64,000 nucleotides of DNA, from assembly GCA_016785225.1 (NCBI GenBank), contig JAFBJZ010000675.1:686001-750000 (forward strand), read 5' to 3'. Of the stretch, positions 45,001 through 57,975 are shown in pieces. A program made the translations under genes and the position numbers. Source of the stretch: Psettodes erumei. Lineage: Eukaryota > Chordata > Actinopteri > Pleuronectiformes > Psettodidae. The notes under the pieces were generated by a model. That model was not told the origin of the DNA, did not search any database, and worked only from the letters and a program-made list of their open reading frames with translations. The stretch's first letter is position 1, and every line of letters starts with the position of its first letter.

Positions 45001-47421
45001 CTATAAAAATGGCAAAGTGAACATGGAAGGATTTTGTTGGTGCTGTTGGGGTCCAACTTGTAATCTGCCATGAACTTGTGAGAATCCATGATTACCCATT
45101 CCGACTAAGTGATCACCTCGAAAGACAAAAATCTTGTAAGGTCTGTTCCTGGCATTCGCTGTAAAAGCCACAGAGCTGAAACTCATGCAGAAGTTTATAG
45201 TTTTAGTGTAAAGTATGTTATTTGAGTCTGCAGGTATGCCTCGGTCTTTCCAAAAAATCACTGTGAGGTAGGGCACATCTTGGCCAATGATTTTTCCACG
45301 AACGGTCTTGTCTCAGGCTCACAGAGAAAATCCAAACCAGAAAATGATGTCTATCCTGACACTAATTCAGTAAAACATCTGCAAAAAAAGCCTGTGGCCA
45401 AGACTCTTGCAAATGTAGACATCTGCTTTTTCTCAAGAAGAGCCTCTTTTGGCATTTTGAGAGGATCTATTCGTCATTGCTCTTATAAGTGCAGCTCATG
45501 GCCAGTTATAATGCTCAAGTACTTACAATCACCCACCTGCTCAATGGTCTGGCGATCCACTGTCAAATTTGATGGGGATGTTACGCAGAAAGTCTATAAC
45601 CACTCCTTTTTGTTTTGGATGCTTTCAGACAGATTGTCTTTCTTCCAGGAAGCAAAAGCGCCAGTGGCATTAAGGAGCCTCTCAAATGTGTCCAGGATTG
45701 CACTGTCATTGGAGTATTTCAGAGAGAACATATTAGGGGCTGCACGCCTGCAGTCATCTGTATGCAAAGTAAACAGCACCGGTGATAATACAAAACCCTC
45801 AGGGCTTTTCTGCAGAGCTGGATCTGATAACGATACAGTGAATGGAGTGTATTGAGTGTGACCTGCTGTTAGGAAAGACAGGATCCACCGGATCATCTGA
45901 CGGTTTACATTCAGCCTAAGCAGCTTGTGCGCACCACATTCTGAGTGCACTTGAGAAGTCAACAACCACCGGGGCCTAGCCCGGTTTTGTTTGTGCGGAT
46001 GAGCAGGGTGATACCTGTATCACCCACATCTGTCTTAGCAGTAAGCACACTGGGTTCATGGAGCTGCTGGCTTTTGTGGTATACCCTCTTGAAGAAGTTT
46101 ATAACTGCTAAAGTTGGTGCTCTTCTCCAGGATAAGATAAATGACTGAGGATTCCCATACGCCTGCAGTGAGCGATTTAAGTGCTCACACGAGATCCCTG
46201 ACAGATGTCTTTATCGGGTTTTTAACAGCCGGCTGGTCAATCCATCTGGCCTAGGCAGTTGTGTGTTTTAAAAGTCACCGCACTACCTCAGTGTGAATTA
46301 CGGAATTAAAGATAACATAGGTAAACATTCCCAGTAAAAGGTCATTTCTTTCGATCTGTCTAATTGAAATGACAGTAGTCTGGCCACTCTGAGAGAGCCT
46401 CTCTTTGTTTTCCCAGTGCAGTCGTACTCACTCTTCTTTTTGGAGTTGTTCCATCTGATAATAGTGGCAATGTGCTGTCTAGCAGGTTGACAGAATTAGA
46501 CTTAAAGTTCTTGAATAACCATGAAGAAAACCACTGCATAAACTGCTGTTTAGTAATAATTCAATCTGGGCTGTTTTTGAGGTACTCACTGCTGTGTCTT
46601 TAAATTGCATGCTCTTTTAATGTTAGATTTCAATTTATATTGAAATCTAAATATGCCAATATGTGATCCTCTATCTTATTTTCAGGCAGATATTAAACAC
46701 CACATTAATAAGGATGATAGCTGATATAAAAAAATAAAATAAAGCTTTAAAAGTAGTGAAAGATATTATTGAAGTTTCGTGTTACTGCTGCTTTTCTCAC
46801 CACCACACCTCTTTTCCACCACTCAGCTTTTTTTCTGTAAAATAATCATATCATCAGATAAACAGCAGACAAAGTTAGTAACTACAGTAAGTGAAAAAAA
46901 ACAAAATGTTTCCCTCAGGACCAAAAACCAAAACCGGTCGACTACATTTCTGTGCAAAATTAATGCAGTTATTTACTTAACAACTTAAACTCTAATTTTG
47001 AATAATGCTGATAGAGATTTTTGTTGAAAATGTTGAGAAAATGTTTTACTATTGAAACATATAAACACAAATGTGAAGTGAAATGATGTGTAAAAATGAT
47101 GATACTAAAATGTAATGATTCTGAACTACTTTGATGAAACTAACGAACAAAGGTTAATTGGCTCTGACTTAGGGCATATGAATATTGATTTATTAGTAGA
47201 TAAATAAAGATGAACTCTGCTTAATTTGAGTAGCATAAGTAAGAGAAAATTCATTGAGTAAGTCAGTAATAGTATTTTTTTCCATGGCTTATCAAAGATA
47301 TACTAATTATGTGCGTGAAATGATAAAAATTACACAGAAATTGTTTTAGAGTCAGTACTACAGAACAAAGCCACACCATGGTTAGTCAGTATACAGTATA
47401 CCGTCACACTGCTGCCATGTA

Positions 47422-47459
<38 letters not shown>

Positions 47460-47884
47460 TGAGATGCTGTTGTTGCAGTTTCCCAAAATGAGTGAACGCT
47501 ATTTCACATAGTTGGCATACATGTAATACTACAGCATAGTCTGCAGCGATTACAGCCAAGACCAAATGGCTCGAGGTAAAATCTCTTTGGTACAGACACC
47601 AAGCAGCTGTTAACCCTTCATGTGCCGGGGCTGGATAATTGGCTGGAAAAGCCTTTGTCTGAGAGAGAGAGAGAGAGAGAGAGGGTGGTGTGGAGGCATG
47701 TTTGCAGTGTGTGCGTGCGTGCACACGTGTGTGTCCTTGGGGGTCTCTCTATCCATCTTTCTCGCTCTCACTCTCTGGTCCGGAGCCTGTTACCATAGCA
47801 ACATTGAAGAAGAGGTAATGCTGCCGGAGTCCAAAAAATTGTATTATCTTTTTTCAGACACGCGCACCCACACGCATGCACATG

Positions 47885-47923
<39 letters not shown>

Positions 47924-49735
47924 GCTGCTCCTTCGTCTATCTCGCACATATACAAACTGGCATCCAGCAGTGAATATGTGTGCCTGTGTTGCTCGTGTGT
48001 GTTTTTCTGTGTGTGTGTGTCCAGTACAGCTTGTTCATGCTGGCAGGCAAAAAGCATAGAGACACACATGCACAAAGAAAGAGAGGAGGAAAAGCAGGAC
48101 AGGCGGAGTGTTGCAGGAGAGTAGACGAGGTCATGTAAGAACAGCAGGATAGTTTATTTATGCCACTGAGGGGGGATAATTGGCTTTTACTCATTTATTA
48201 TTTCTCATGCTTTCTTGAGCTGTCATCCTATTGTACAACAGGTAGTTTTGGCTCCGCAAGGTGCCACAAAGCATGGCTTAAAACAGTTCTGTGAAACAAA
48301 GAAAAAAGAATCTTTATTTTGGAGTAGTTTCTTCTCTTTTGTCTGTTTTAGAACACAATATGGTGCATTAATGCACTATGGTACTTTGTAGTAAATTGTA
48401 GGATACCTGGGGGATATTTTTGTGGCATGGTTTACCAACTTAAAATGTAGCTGCTTCGAAGCGACAATATTAGAAGTATGTAAAACCATGAAAAGACCTT
48501 TAATCTTATCAAGATGGACATAAGCCTGGCAAAGAGATTTAAGTCTGTTCAACAATCTCATTGTCACTCAGAGGTATAGTGTTTATGTAATCTAAATTCC
48601 CAAGATTAACTTGAGTTTCTATCTTCACACCTTACACTCATCAATCAATGTTAACAATGGGAAAAATGGCTGAGTGGCATTTCAAAAACCCTCAAGTGGC
48701 CAAAAAACTCAATTCATGCAGATTTTAATGCATAATGTGTTTCTGTGACCTGCTTTAATGTGGTGGAGTTATAGTAGATGTAGAGAAAAGTCCTAAACTA
48801 ATGGTAGTCAGACAAAGCAGCACCTATTAAAGTTAGCTAACATTAGCCACCAGAGCTCGCTACTCATGAACCATGAACGTAGAAACTCAGGTACATTTTT
48901 TTGCTTATGAACTCAACTTTTCATTTTATAGAGGAAGAAATTATATTATTTTTTCTCTCAACACTTTTGTGGTCTCACTTTGAAGTTAGACTGAGATTTG
49001 ATCATTTACAGTCACTATGTTCTCCTCAGGTCAAACTCTGAAACAGACTTTAGTCATTACTGGGTTTTTTCTCCCTCCTCCGACGTCTTGTCCCGTCAGT
49101 TTCATGAGACGTCTGTTTTACCACACCAAAGTCAGACCAACAACACTGTGGTCCGGCACTGTAAAGCTTGGAGGACGTGTCTCATTCTGATCCAGCACAC
49201 TCACACTTCACTCTTCACAATCAGTTTTATTGATCCAGTAAACAACATGAGATCAGATAAACATGTTAACATTTCTGACTTGCTGATTATGAATATAATG
49301 TCAATACGAACTAATTTTTTTTGGTTTTACCTATGCCTGAGCCAAAGTCAAAACCACACAGACACACACACCCGCGCACACGCACACGTATGTTTGCTTC
49401 TTACGTGGACATGTACACATATGTAAATGTAATGAGCAGGAGATTAAGGCGGGAGGATTACACGGCTGTCTTTTCAATTAATTTTTCCAAATCACATAAT
49501 GCTGTGAGTGTAAGGAGCAGAGGAAGCACTGGAAATGTCAGCAGAGCATTACAGGAGTGATGGGGACACTGTCAGGAAGATCCCAGCTGCAATGACAAGC
49601 ATGTGACATCAGCCACAGAGATCGCAGGCGTGATAATGGCTGTGATTACATTAGTAAAGCTATTATGTTCTAGATGACAGATCTCATTAACATATAAACA
49701 GGCTTAAACACCACATTCACCATGGAAATTAACAG

Positions 49736-49772
<37 letters not shown>

Positions 49773-50573
49773 GGGCAGTAATATATATATGTAAGTGAAG
49801 GAGATTAAATAAAGCACAAGGATTATGTGATACAGATATTAACAAACATAAAGTCATTACATATGGAGAGGCACACACTCATGTACAGTGCTGGACAATG
49901 TATTTGAAAACTGCCATCAGTTCCACATTACACATTCAAAAATAAATTACAAGATTTACATGATACAATATATCATGCATCACTTTGAATCCATCACTCA
50001 ACTGTCAGCTCCAAACAGCTTTAAATCCTCCACACCAACACAACATAACTTTTGTCTTGTACACACATAGCTGTAGACAAGACATTGCAGTTTAACAAGC
50101 AGGCAGTGTGAGGTTACGCTCCCACCAAGTGGTTAAAAAAAAACAGAAAAGCACACCTGTGGCTAACATTTGCCACATCAGTCAGCCAAGAACACACAAA
50201 GTTTAATGATGGAAATATGTACTGTAACGTAATCCTTCATATCCTGAGACAGCAAACATGCAAACACCCACAACTCTCAGTAACAGATTATTACTGGGGT
50301 TTACTAACTGTAACATCATCCCTGAATTTCCAACTGCTACCCCCTACACTACTGAACTACACTACTTCCTGAAAAACGTAATCATATTACTGTAACACAT
50401 TACCAAGTGATGTCATAAGTCATGTGTTACCGCCCAACACTTCTCAGAGGTTATGTTGTCCATATCTACACATAACTATGCAACAACGGACAAAGTCCAT
50501 GTGAAAATCTAATCTAAATTTAATTTGCCCCAAATTCCCTTTTTCTCTCTGAGTCATTGCCTGGAAGTCACTT

Positions 50574-50611
<38 letters not shown>

Positions 50612-50710
50612 AGTGTTTAAGTTCCTGTGAGTACAGGGATGGTCTCTAATCTTTCTCTGTCTCTTCCTGCCCTTATGATAAACTGCCTGTCTAACATTGT
50701 TTTCTTATCG

Positions 50711-50762
<52 letters not shown>

Positions 50763-52587
50763 CTGAAGGCTTATAGCATGGATGCATGAGGGTTGGTACA
50801 ACTATATATGAGTGCATGAACACCTAATGAGTGCTTTTTGGAATGATGGTGAGGGATGCTGTGTGTGTGTGTTTGTTTTAGCCGGACGGTCTCCAGAGCT
50901 TGGCTCTCAGACCATTCGGAGGCAAACATTAACATCACCAGATGCCATGGTCGGAATCTCTCTCTCTCACTCTCTCCCCCTCTCTGTGCCCCCCCCCACC
51001 CCCCTCCCTCTCTCCATCTTTTGTCCTTCTCTCTCTAACCTGTTATCTGATAATTTGCTGTGTGTGTCTCTCTCTGCTCTGATTTCACAGAATACACAAT
51101 GTAGTTAAGTGTGTTCATTCATTATCTAATTAACTAATTCACCCAGCACTAATTCTTTCTCATCAGCTAATAGTCTGTAGATTAACTATGATGTGTGTAT
51201 GAAAGAGGAAGGTTTTTTTTGAGTGTGTGTTAAATTATTAACCCCTCATTATCAGGTGAAAATCAGGACATAATGAAAGCCCTTATCCCCGATCTGGCTA
51301 ATTAGAGACTAATCAGTTTTCATTTCAAAAGGCCTTTCAACAATGGGCGATCATGTTTGTCTTCACACCATCAATTCTGAGTTTGTGTCGTTTGTTGTTT
51401 GGGCAGCTGGAGAAATGACCTGCAGCCATTTAGCATGAACATTCCCAGAAAATAATTGACAGGATACATTATAATATTAGGAATACAGTATCATTGCCCC
51501 CCCCCAGTGATTAACATACTTTAACGCCTTTTTTTTTGGGGTGCATTTTGGAAGCCACTCGGCCCGCCGCCACATGAAAACACCCTTCAGGCAAACTGGG
51601 GAGTTACACATCAAGCAGAGCGGAATGAAATGTTGAAATCTGATGATGGGAGGCATCCCTCCTCAGCGTCAAAACATTAGCACTGCCAGATGTAATCAGA
51701 GTTCACTGACAGCCTGTCGGGAAATCAGAATGGGAGCCTTTTGCCAGCGATGCTAATTTACTGATACTTATTGATAATTCAGTGAAATCAATAATTCGTT
51801 TATTTGATTGAAAGTGAGTGTTCGCATACTGATCATGTACCCACACATCGCAGCAGCAAGTTTAAAACCATATTCACCACAATCTCTATTAGATCTACAA
51901 CTAAGTTATTTTTATTTTTAATTAATCAGTTGAGTATTTATTTAATTTACAAATATACTGTACTGGAAACTATACTGGAGCACTGGAAATGGTGGCTGTT
52001 CAGGGACTGTATGAAGAATATTTGTGATGGAAGGGGGAGCAGAAAAAAAGTGCAGCATCAGGGTTTTTTTTTTTTCTTTTAATGTTTGTTTAAGGGAAGG
52101 TAGCTTGTTTGTTTTTTGTGAGTGTGGGATGGCAGACCCAAATACATGATCTGACAGGAACATCCACCTTAAGTGGTTGTAGTATTTAGAGCTGTAAAAG
52201 CATGGGAATCTGAGCTGGAGATAAAAATGTGTAAAGTGTAATCATGTAGGGATGTACCAATACCAAAACCAGGGTTGGATATCGGCCCAATACTTTGCTC
52301 ATGTACTCATACTCATACTCATAAAACTCCTCTGCTACTACTGCACCTAGCTCTTTATGGCAATGTGACATTGACATATAATAAATTGAGTGGATTGATG
52401 GAGGAGGAGCAGTGTCTGCAGTTTGGAGATATTTTACAGTAATATATGTGAAGATGAGAAAACAGAGTTGAGGACCAGCACAACATCAACACTGACCACC
52501 ACTAACAGATGAATTGAGTTTGTCTTACGTTATTTTTTAATGGTAATTAAACACATTCTCCTGGTCACCCCTTTTTCTCTCCCTCTC

Positions 52588-52623
<36 letters not shown>

Positions 52624-53632
52624 CTGAGTCATGATAGAAAGTGAAAGTTTTGTGTGATCCCCACGTCAACAATAACAACATGATGTTGTGTATTAAGTTT
52701 GTTGAAATCAGACAGTGAGCAACATCTGATGACAATAAAACATGTTTTGAAAGTAAAGTTAGATCTGTCATGGTATTACTCAGTACTTTCTATCAGCAAC
52801 TACTCAAATATAAGTGCTTGTACTTGTACTTGTAAATAAAGTGGTATCAGTCCCATCCCTCATAGTTAGGCTTCCAAAAATGCCAAAATGATGTTCAGTA
52901 ATGAATCTTCCAGTCATGAGAGGAAAATGTTCACATGTTCAGCCTGAGCTGCTGACTGACTGAAGACGTGCTCTGCTTACTTCCCACACAAATGACACAC
53001 CTTCGCTGAGACCGACATGTTGTGTATTATCATTAAACAGAGGTCTCTAACTCTAACTTTACTGTTTGTTTTTGTTTATCCTTTTACAAAACTTGTGAAA
53101 CTCCTTCCCTGGTCTTTAACCAGCAGCACTGACTTAACAAAAGGAAGTACAGGCTCCAGTATTAATGAAAGCAGCCTGAATCTTCACACCTTAGCTGGGA
53201 ATTATCACACATCTTTGATAGTGTTCTGCTTGTGTTCTGAAAGATAAACAGGTCATCACCGCCGACACGCAATTCCCTCAAGATGAACTTGGGAAAAAAA
53301 TCAAACTTTTTCAAAATCACACGTTTTACCTTTTTACTGTGAGTATTCTCACAGACCTGGAGTATATTAAAGCCAAATAACTGACATTTTGATATATTTT
53401 AAAATACTCTCAGAAATCTGAGCACTGCAGACAAAGCGGTGAGAGTCCATGTGAAGAAATTTACAAGGAATTTTGGGACGTGACGTGAGTGAGATGAGCT
53501 GCGACGGCGTGAGAACGGCCTGTAGAGTCACTAGAGTCTGTGTTTGCCCTGAATATGATTCTGCTCTGAGTGTTTGCACTCAGAAATGTGCCTAAGTGGC
53601 CTGTTTTCATTGTATCACACACACTTCAGCAT

Positions 53633-53666
<34 letters not shown>

Positions 53667-56600
53667 CTCTAATCCTTTGTTTCACTGGGCTCCAAAAGCC
53701 ATTATGTTAGAGTACCTTCGACAATACCGGCACATAAATTTATACATGCTCACACACACACTTTGGCACAGTGCGAAGATACTGTGTATTCCCCTGTCTC
53801 CAGTGTTTGCAAAGCGGCTGAAGAAATGGTAACTTAGAGTAAATGAGACACTTCACACACACGCAGACCGATGTGAATGATTTTAAAACCGTCCTCGAGT
53901 TAATCGATCAATCCGGCTTTCCATTTTTAACCCCTTCACGCCTGAATTTATTTCCAATTATCAAAAAAAATATTGGTGTGTGTTTTTGCTTTCAAGTAGA
54001 TGCTGAATTAAGTTGAGAGTGTTAATTTGAGTATAGCACATAAAATAGATATAAATCTATTATTATCTATTATCTCTGATGCAAATTAGCAATAAAGGCA
54101 ATAAGGCAATAAAGGTAAAAAAAATACCTGTTCCCATCTCAGTGATGAAGATTCTTTTATTAATGTAACAAAGCAATACTAATACAGACGCTATTTTGGC
54201 TGTTTTGGAGAGGAATTGGTTTGATGCCAAATCGTAACAGTCGGCGTTAAGGGGTTAAGTGTCAGATTGATTTTGTTGCTAACATCTCCCTGAACTTTGT
54301 ATTCTGACTGTCCAGCCATCGTAATCCACATGAGAGAAGATCTGAGCTGGCTGGAAAAGACTCATTTGAGTTGCCTTCAATTATTATGGTACATTGAGTG
54401 CAATGTGAGAATTTATTATGGTGCTCTCAGTCTGGCCTCTCAGGCTGCTCTCTCTCACTCGTGGATGCTGTTGGCACAGTATGCAGCCTGCAGACAAAAC
54501 TCAGGACTAGAGAGAGGTCCTGTGTATTAAAATAATAATAATGTCATCCATATTTTAATCCACGGGAAATATTGGTTTACATAGCGCTTCCCTTTTTTGT
54601 TTCATTACCGTCATTGTTAAACATTCACATCCATCCGCATCTTTGCATTGACTTCATAAACCTCTAAAACTCACTTGGCTTCTCTTTGAGTCCACTAATT
54701 GATTTTCATACTTTACAGAAATGAATCGATGTCTGTTTGGAGCGGCTCATGAAATGCATTCACGAAGCCAAACAGTATATGGATTTGTAGTAAACTGGCT
54801 CTGACTGGTGTGATCCTTTAAGACCTGTACACAGTTTCTCTTGCTTACTCTTATCCTCTGATGGAGTTGAGATCAACTGCTTTCTAAGTACAAACAAAAG
54901 CCAAGAAATGAACACTGAGAAAATATGTACATATGTAAATGAGAGAGTACAGACTGTGTGATTCCTATATGTCTGTGTGTTGTCGTTATTTCTTCTCTGA
55001 AGTGACATACACATAAAAAATGGGGGGGGGGGGACGCACAAAGTGGCCAAGTCCTGTCTTATTCCTGGTCTTTCCTTGCTCTCAGTCTCTTTATCTATCC
55101 ATCAGTGTCAAACACACAGGTCTCTGTGATGTGCATGAAAACAAAGCCGGAAGGCATCAATGTGTTTGAAGGCTGTGTCTCATTATAATACCTGCTCTCA
55201 TGTCAGACACACACAAAGACACAAAGCACTGATTTCTGATATCCTCCGTCTCACTATCCGTCCACATACAGGAAACCTAAAAGCTGTATATTTTCATACG
55301 GATGGCATTCTGGATCCTCTTCTTCTCCTCTGTCTATCCAGGAATGCCTGCTGATATTTCTCTGATGTCTAATGCCGTCTGACTGAACACACAAACCAGA
55401 CAACATGCACACACACAAAATGCGTCGCTGAACTGACACTTCAAACAAAGCTTTTGTCTGCCGCCTGACAGCTATTCCTCTCTCCTTCCCCCTCTCCTCC
55501 TCTTCCTCCTCCTCTCATTATCCCCCTCACTCCTCCCTGTCATTCCAAAACACTCGTTCTACCCCCTCATCCCATCGCTTTCTCCCACACACACACACAA
55601 GTGCATTCAAGGGTTTCTTCCATGCTGGTTAAATGCAGGTTAAATAAAATACAAAGATATGAGGGGCATTTTATAGTACCACTTGAGCTAAAGGTATAAT
55701 AATCAGTGGCATTTCATTTCTAGAGGCAATAGATTAATGAAATGATTTATTTTAAAGCAAATTGTCATAATGACTCCATTACTGGGAGGGGTGTCACTAA
55801 TAAAAGCGTGCGTTGAACTTTGAAGTAAAATAATGAAGAAAGGCTCTCTCATCGGACTCACCCTCATGTCTGACAGGTTTGTGAACATGAACAAAGCTCC
55901 ATTGTGTTCACTGATGGAGGGATTTTACACTTGCTGCAACAAAGACTCCAGCACATGAAGGAAACACGTTAGAGAGCTCAACTTCTGGTTCTGTCAACAC
56001 AAGAACCCGGACGTTTAATGGGACATCACTGGGCAAAATGCAAAGAGAGCGCATTCTCAAAGATCCATTATTTATTTCTGGCTGTATTGGGTTAGGCTGG
56101 GTGAGTTTAACTGACTGGTATTTGAGGGTCATTTCAGGTCGAAATGGTGTCAAAGAGCTGACCGTTTTTAGCGGATGGTTTTTACAGGACAGGAGGGCTG
56201 CTGCAAGAGCGAATAATAACTTACATAAATATGAAAAGCAGTTACATACAGAAACTGTGGCATGTGAGGAGGAGGTTGGGGCTTTGGAGGGAGTTGCAGC
56301 TAAGATTCTTGGCATGAACAGGTCCGCACAGAAATGCTCAGTGTCAGATTATAATGGCTGCCTGTATATACACCTGCATGAATATAACTGGATGGTGCTG
56401 GTCAGCTGGTTGCCTCGCAGATCTGAAGGAGCCAGGAATTGAGAAGCAAGAACGAAGCAGCTGATGCCAAACAACTGATTCAAATACAATTCCAGTTTCA
56501 TGATTTTTTAAATTTGGTTTAATGTGCATAGAAAAACATGACAACAAACTACAAGCACCAGCAATAAAGTGATTTATAAATATGATAATAATAATATTAT

Positions 56601-57942
56601 AAATACCCCAGTTCGTTGACTGCTCCTGATGAGGGTTGAACACCATTTCGCTGCTTCATTTTCAGTGCTGGTTCACTGTCACATGGTCCAAAGTTGCTGT
56701 GACACTTGAATGGAACAGATATACTGTATCAATAATGTTATTTGTAACACCTCTGCTTTTTCTGCTATGACACCTTCAAATGTCTGCAGTGGAAAAGGCT
56801 TACTGGGACAGTTTATAGCTATCCATTTAGCTATCCGTTTAGCATGTTCTCCTCATGTAAATGAATGGAGCTGCTGCATGTTGGCAGCCAATCACTGTCC
56901 ATTCTGTCTTAATGTACAACATCATCATATTGCTGGAAATTTCCCCATTGTGGGACTAATAAATATCTTATCTTATCTTATCTTATCATCAATACAAAAT
57001 ATGAGTGATGAACTCACAGGAAGACTATAATCTACACTTTGATTAAACTTTAACTCTAACTTTAACTGTAAAATGCCACAATAGTGTGTATATGAATTGT
57101 GGGAAGCTGATTGCAAATGACTAAAATGTACAGAGAGCTTTGCTTAAAATGTCTTGACGGCTTCAAATGAGTTAAAGTAAATTTCCAAGCGATTGCCTTG
57201 AACTGTTCTGACAGGAATTCCCATAAGACACAAATGCAGCACGAGTCCACAAAGTCAGGCTCCAGTAGCTTTTCAATGAAGCAGCTCCAGAAAGTCTCTT
57301 GATGACATATGCAGGCGGGAGCCTTTCTCCCTGCTGATGACAGAACACGGAAACTTCAGCATGTTCAACTCAATCCACTGACCAGCATCAACATCTGGCC
57401 GCAGCTGAGCACCGTGTTGGAAACAGAGTTCAGTTTTTGCTGGCATTAAATGTAAGGGTTCTATGTCATACAGTGTGAATAAATATAACAAATAAAGTCA
57501 AACGCCACAAATTCAGCACAGTTCCAACCAAATTTGCCCATTAATACTCAGAAATTGTGGCATACCTGTCAGCTGCACTTTTTATTTAATGTATCCTGCT
57601 GCCACTTGTAGCTGCAGTGGTTCATTTCCCCAAAGGCAAACCCAGTGATTAACCTTCAACCATCAGGGAAAGCTGGATCTCCACTGGGCAGCTGCCTGCC
57701 ACAGCCTGCTGAGTTGCAGGTTCAGTGCCTTGCCAAGGGGCACGGCAGCAGCAGTTGTTGAGGAGCACAGAGAGCGATACTGAAACACTGCACAGTGGAA
57801 GTGAATGCGAGGGTGATGAGGCTGTGTTAGAGACACTGGTGTGTGTGTGAGTGTGTGTGTGCGTTTAGTTATCAGGGGAGCACAGCATAGCTCTGCTGAG
57901 ATTAAATTCCCAGAGCTTACTCTGGCTATCAGCATTACTTCA

Positions 57943-57975
<33 letters not shown>

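Larger units (their letters stand above)
46300..52240 (+). other. aff2: aff2 intron 1, fifth block
   Basis: Includes microsatellites at 47423-47458 (GT), 47661-47683 (GA), 47887-47922 (CA), 49738-49769 (CA), 50575-50613 (CA) and 50714-50762 (GT), a short hairpin at 46623-46650, and an AATTA-rich candidate element at 51110-51360. No exon was recognised. Confidence 0.6.
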
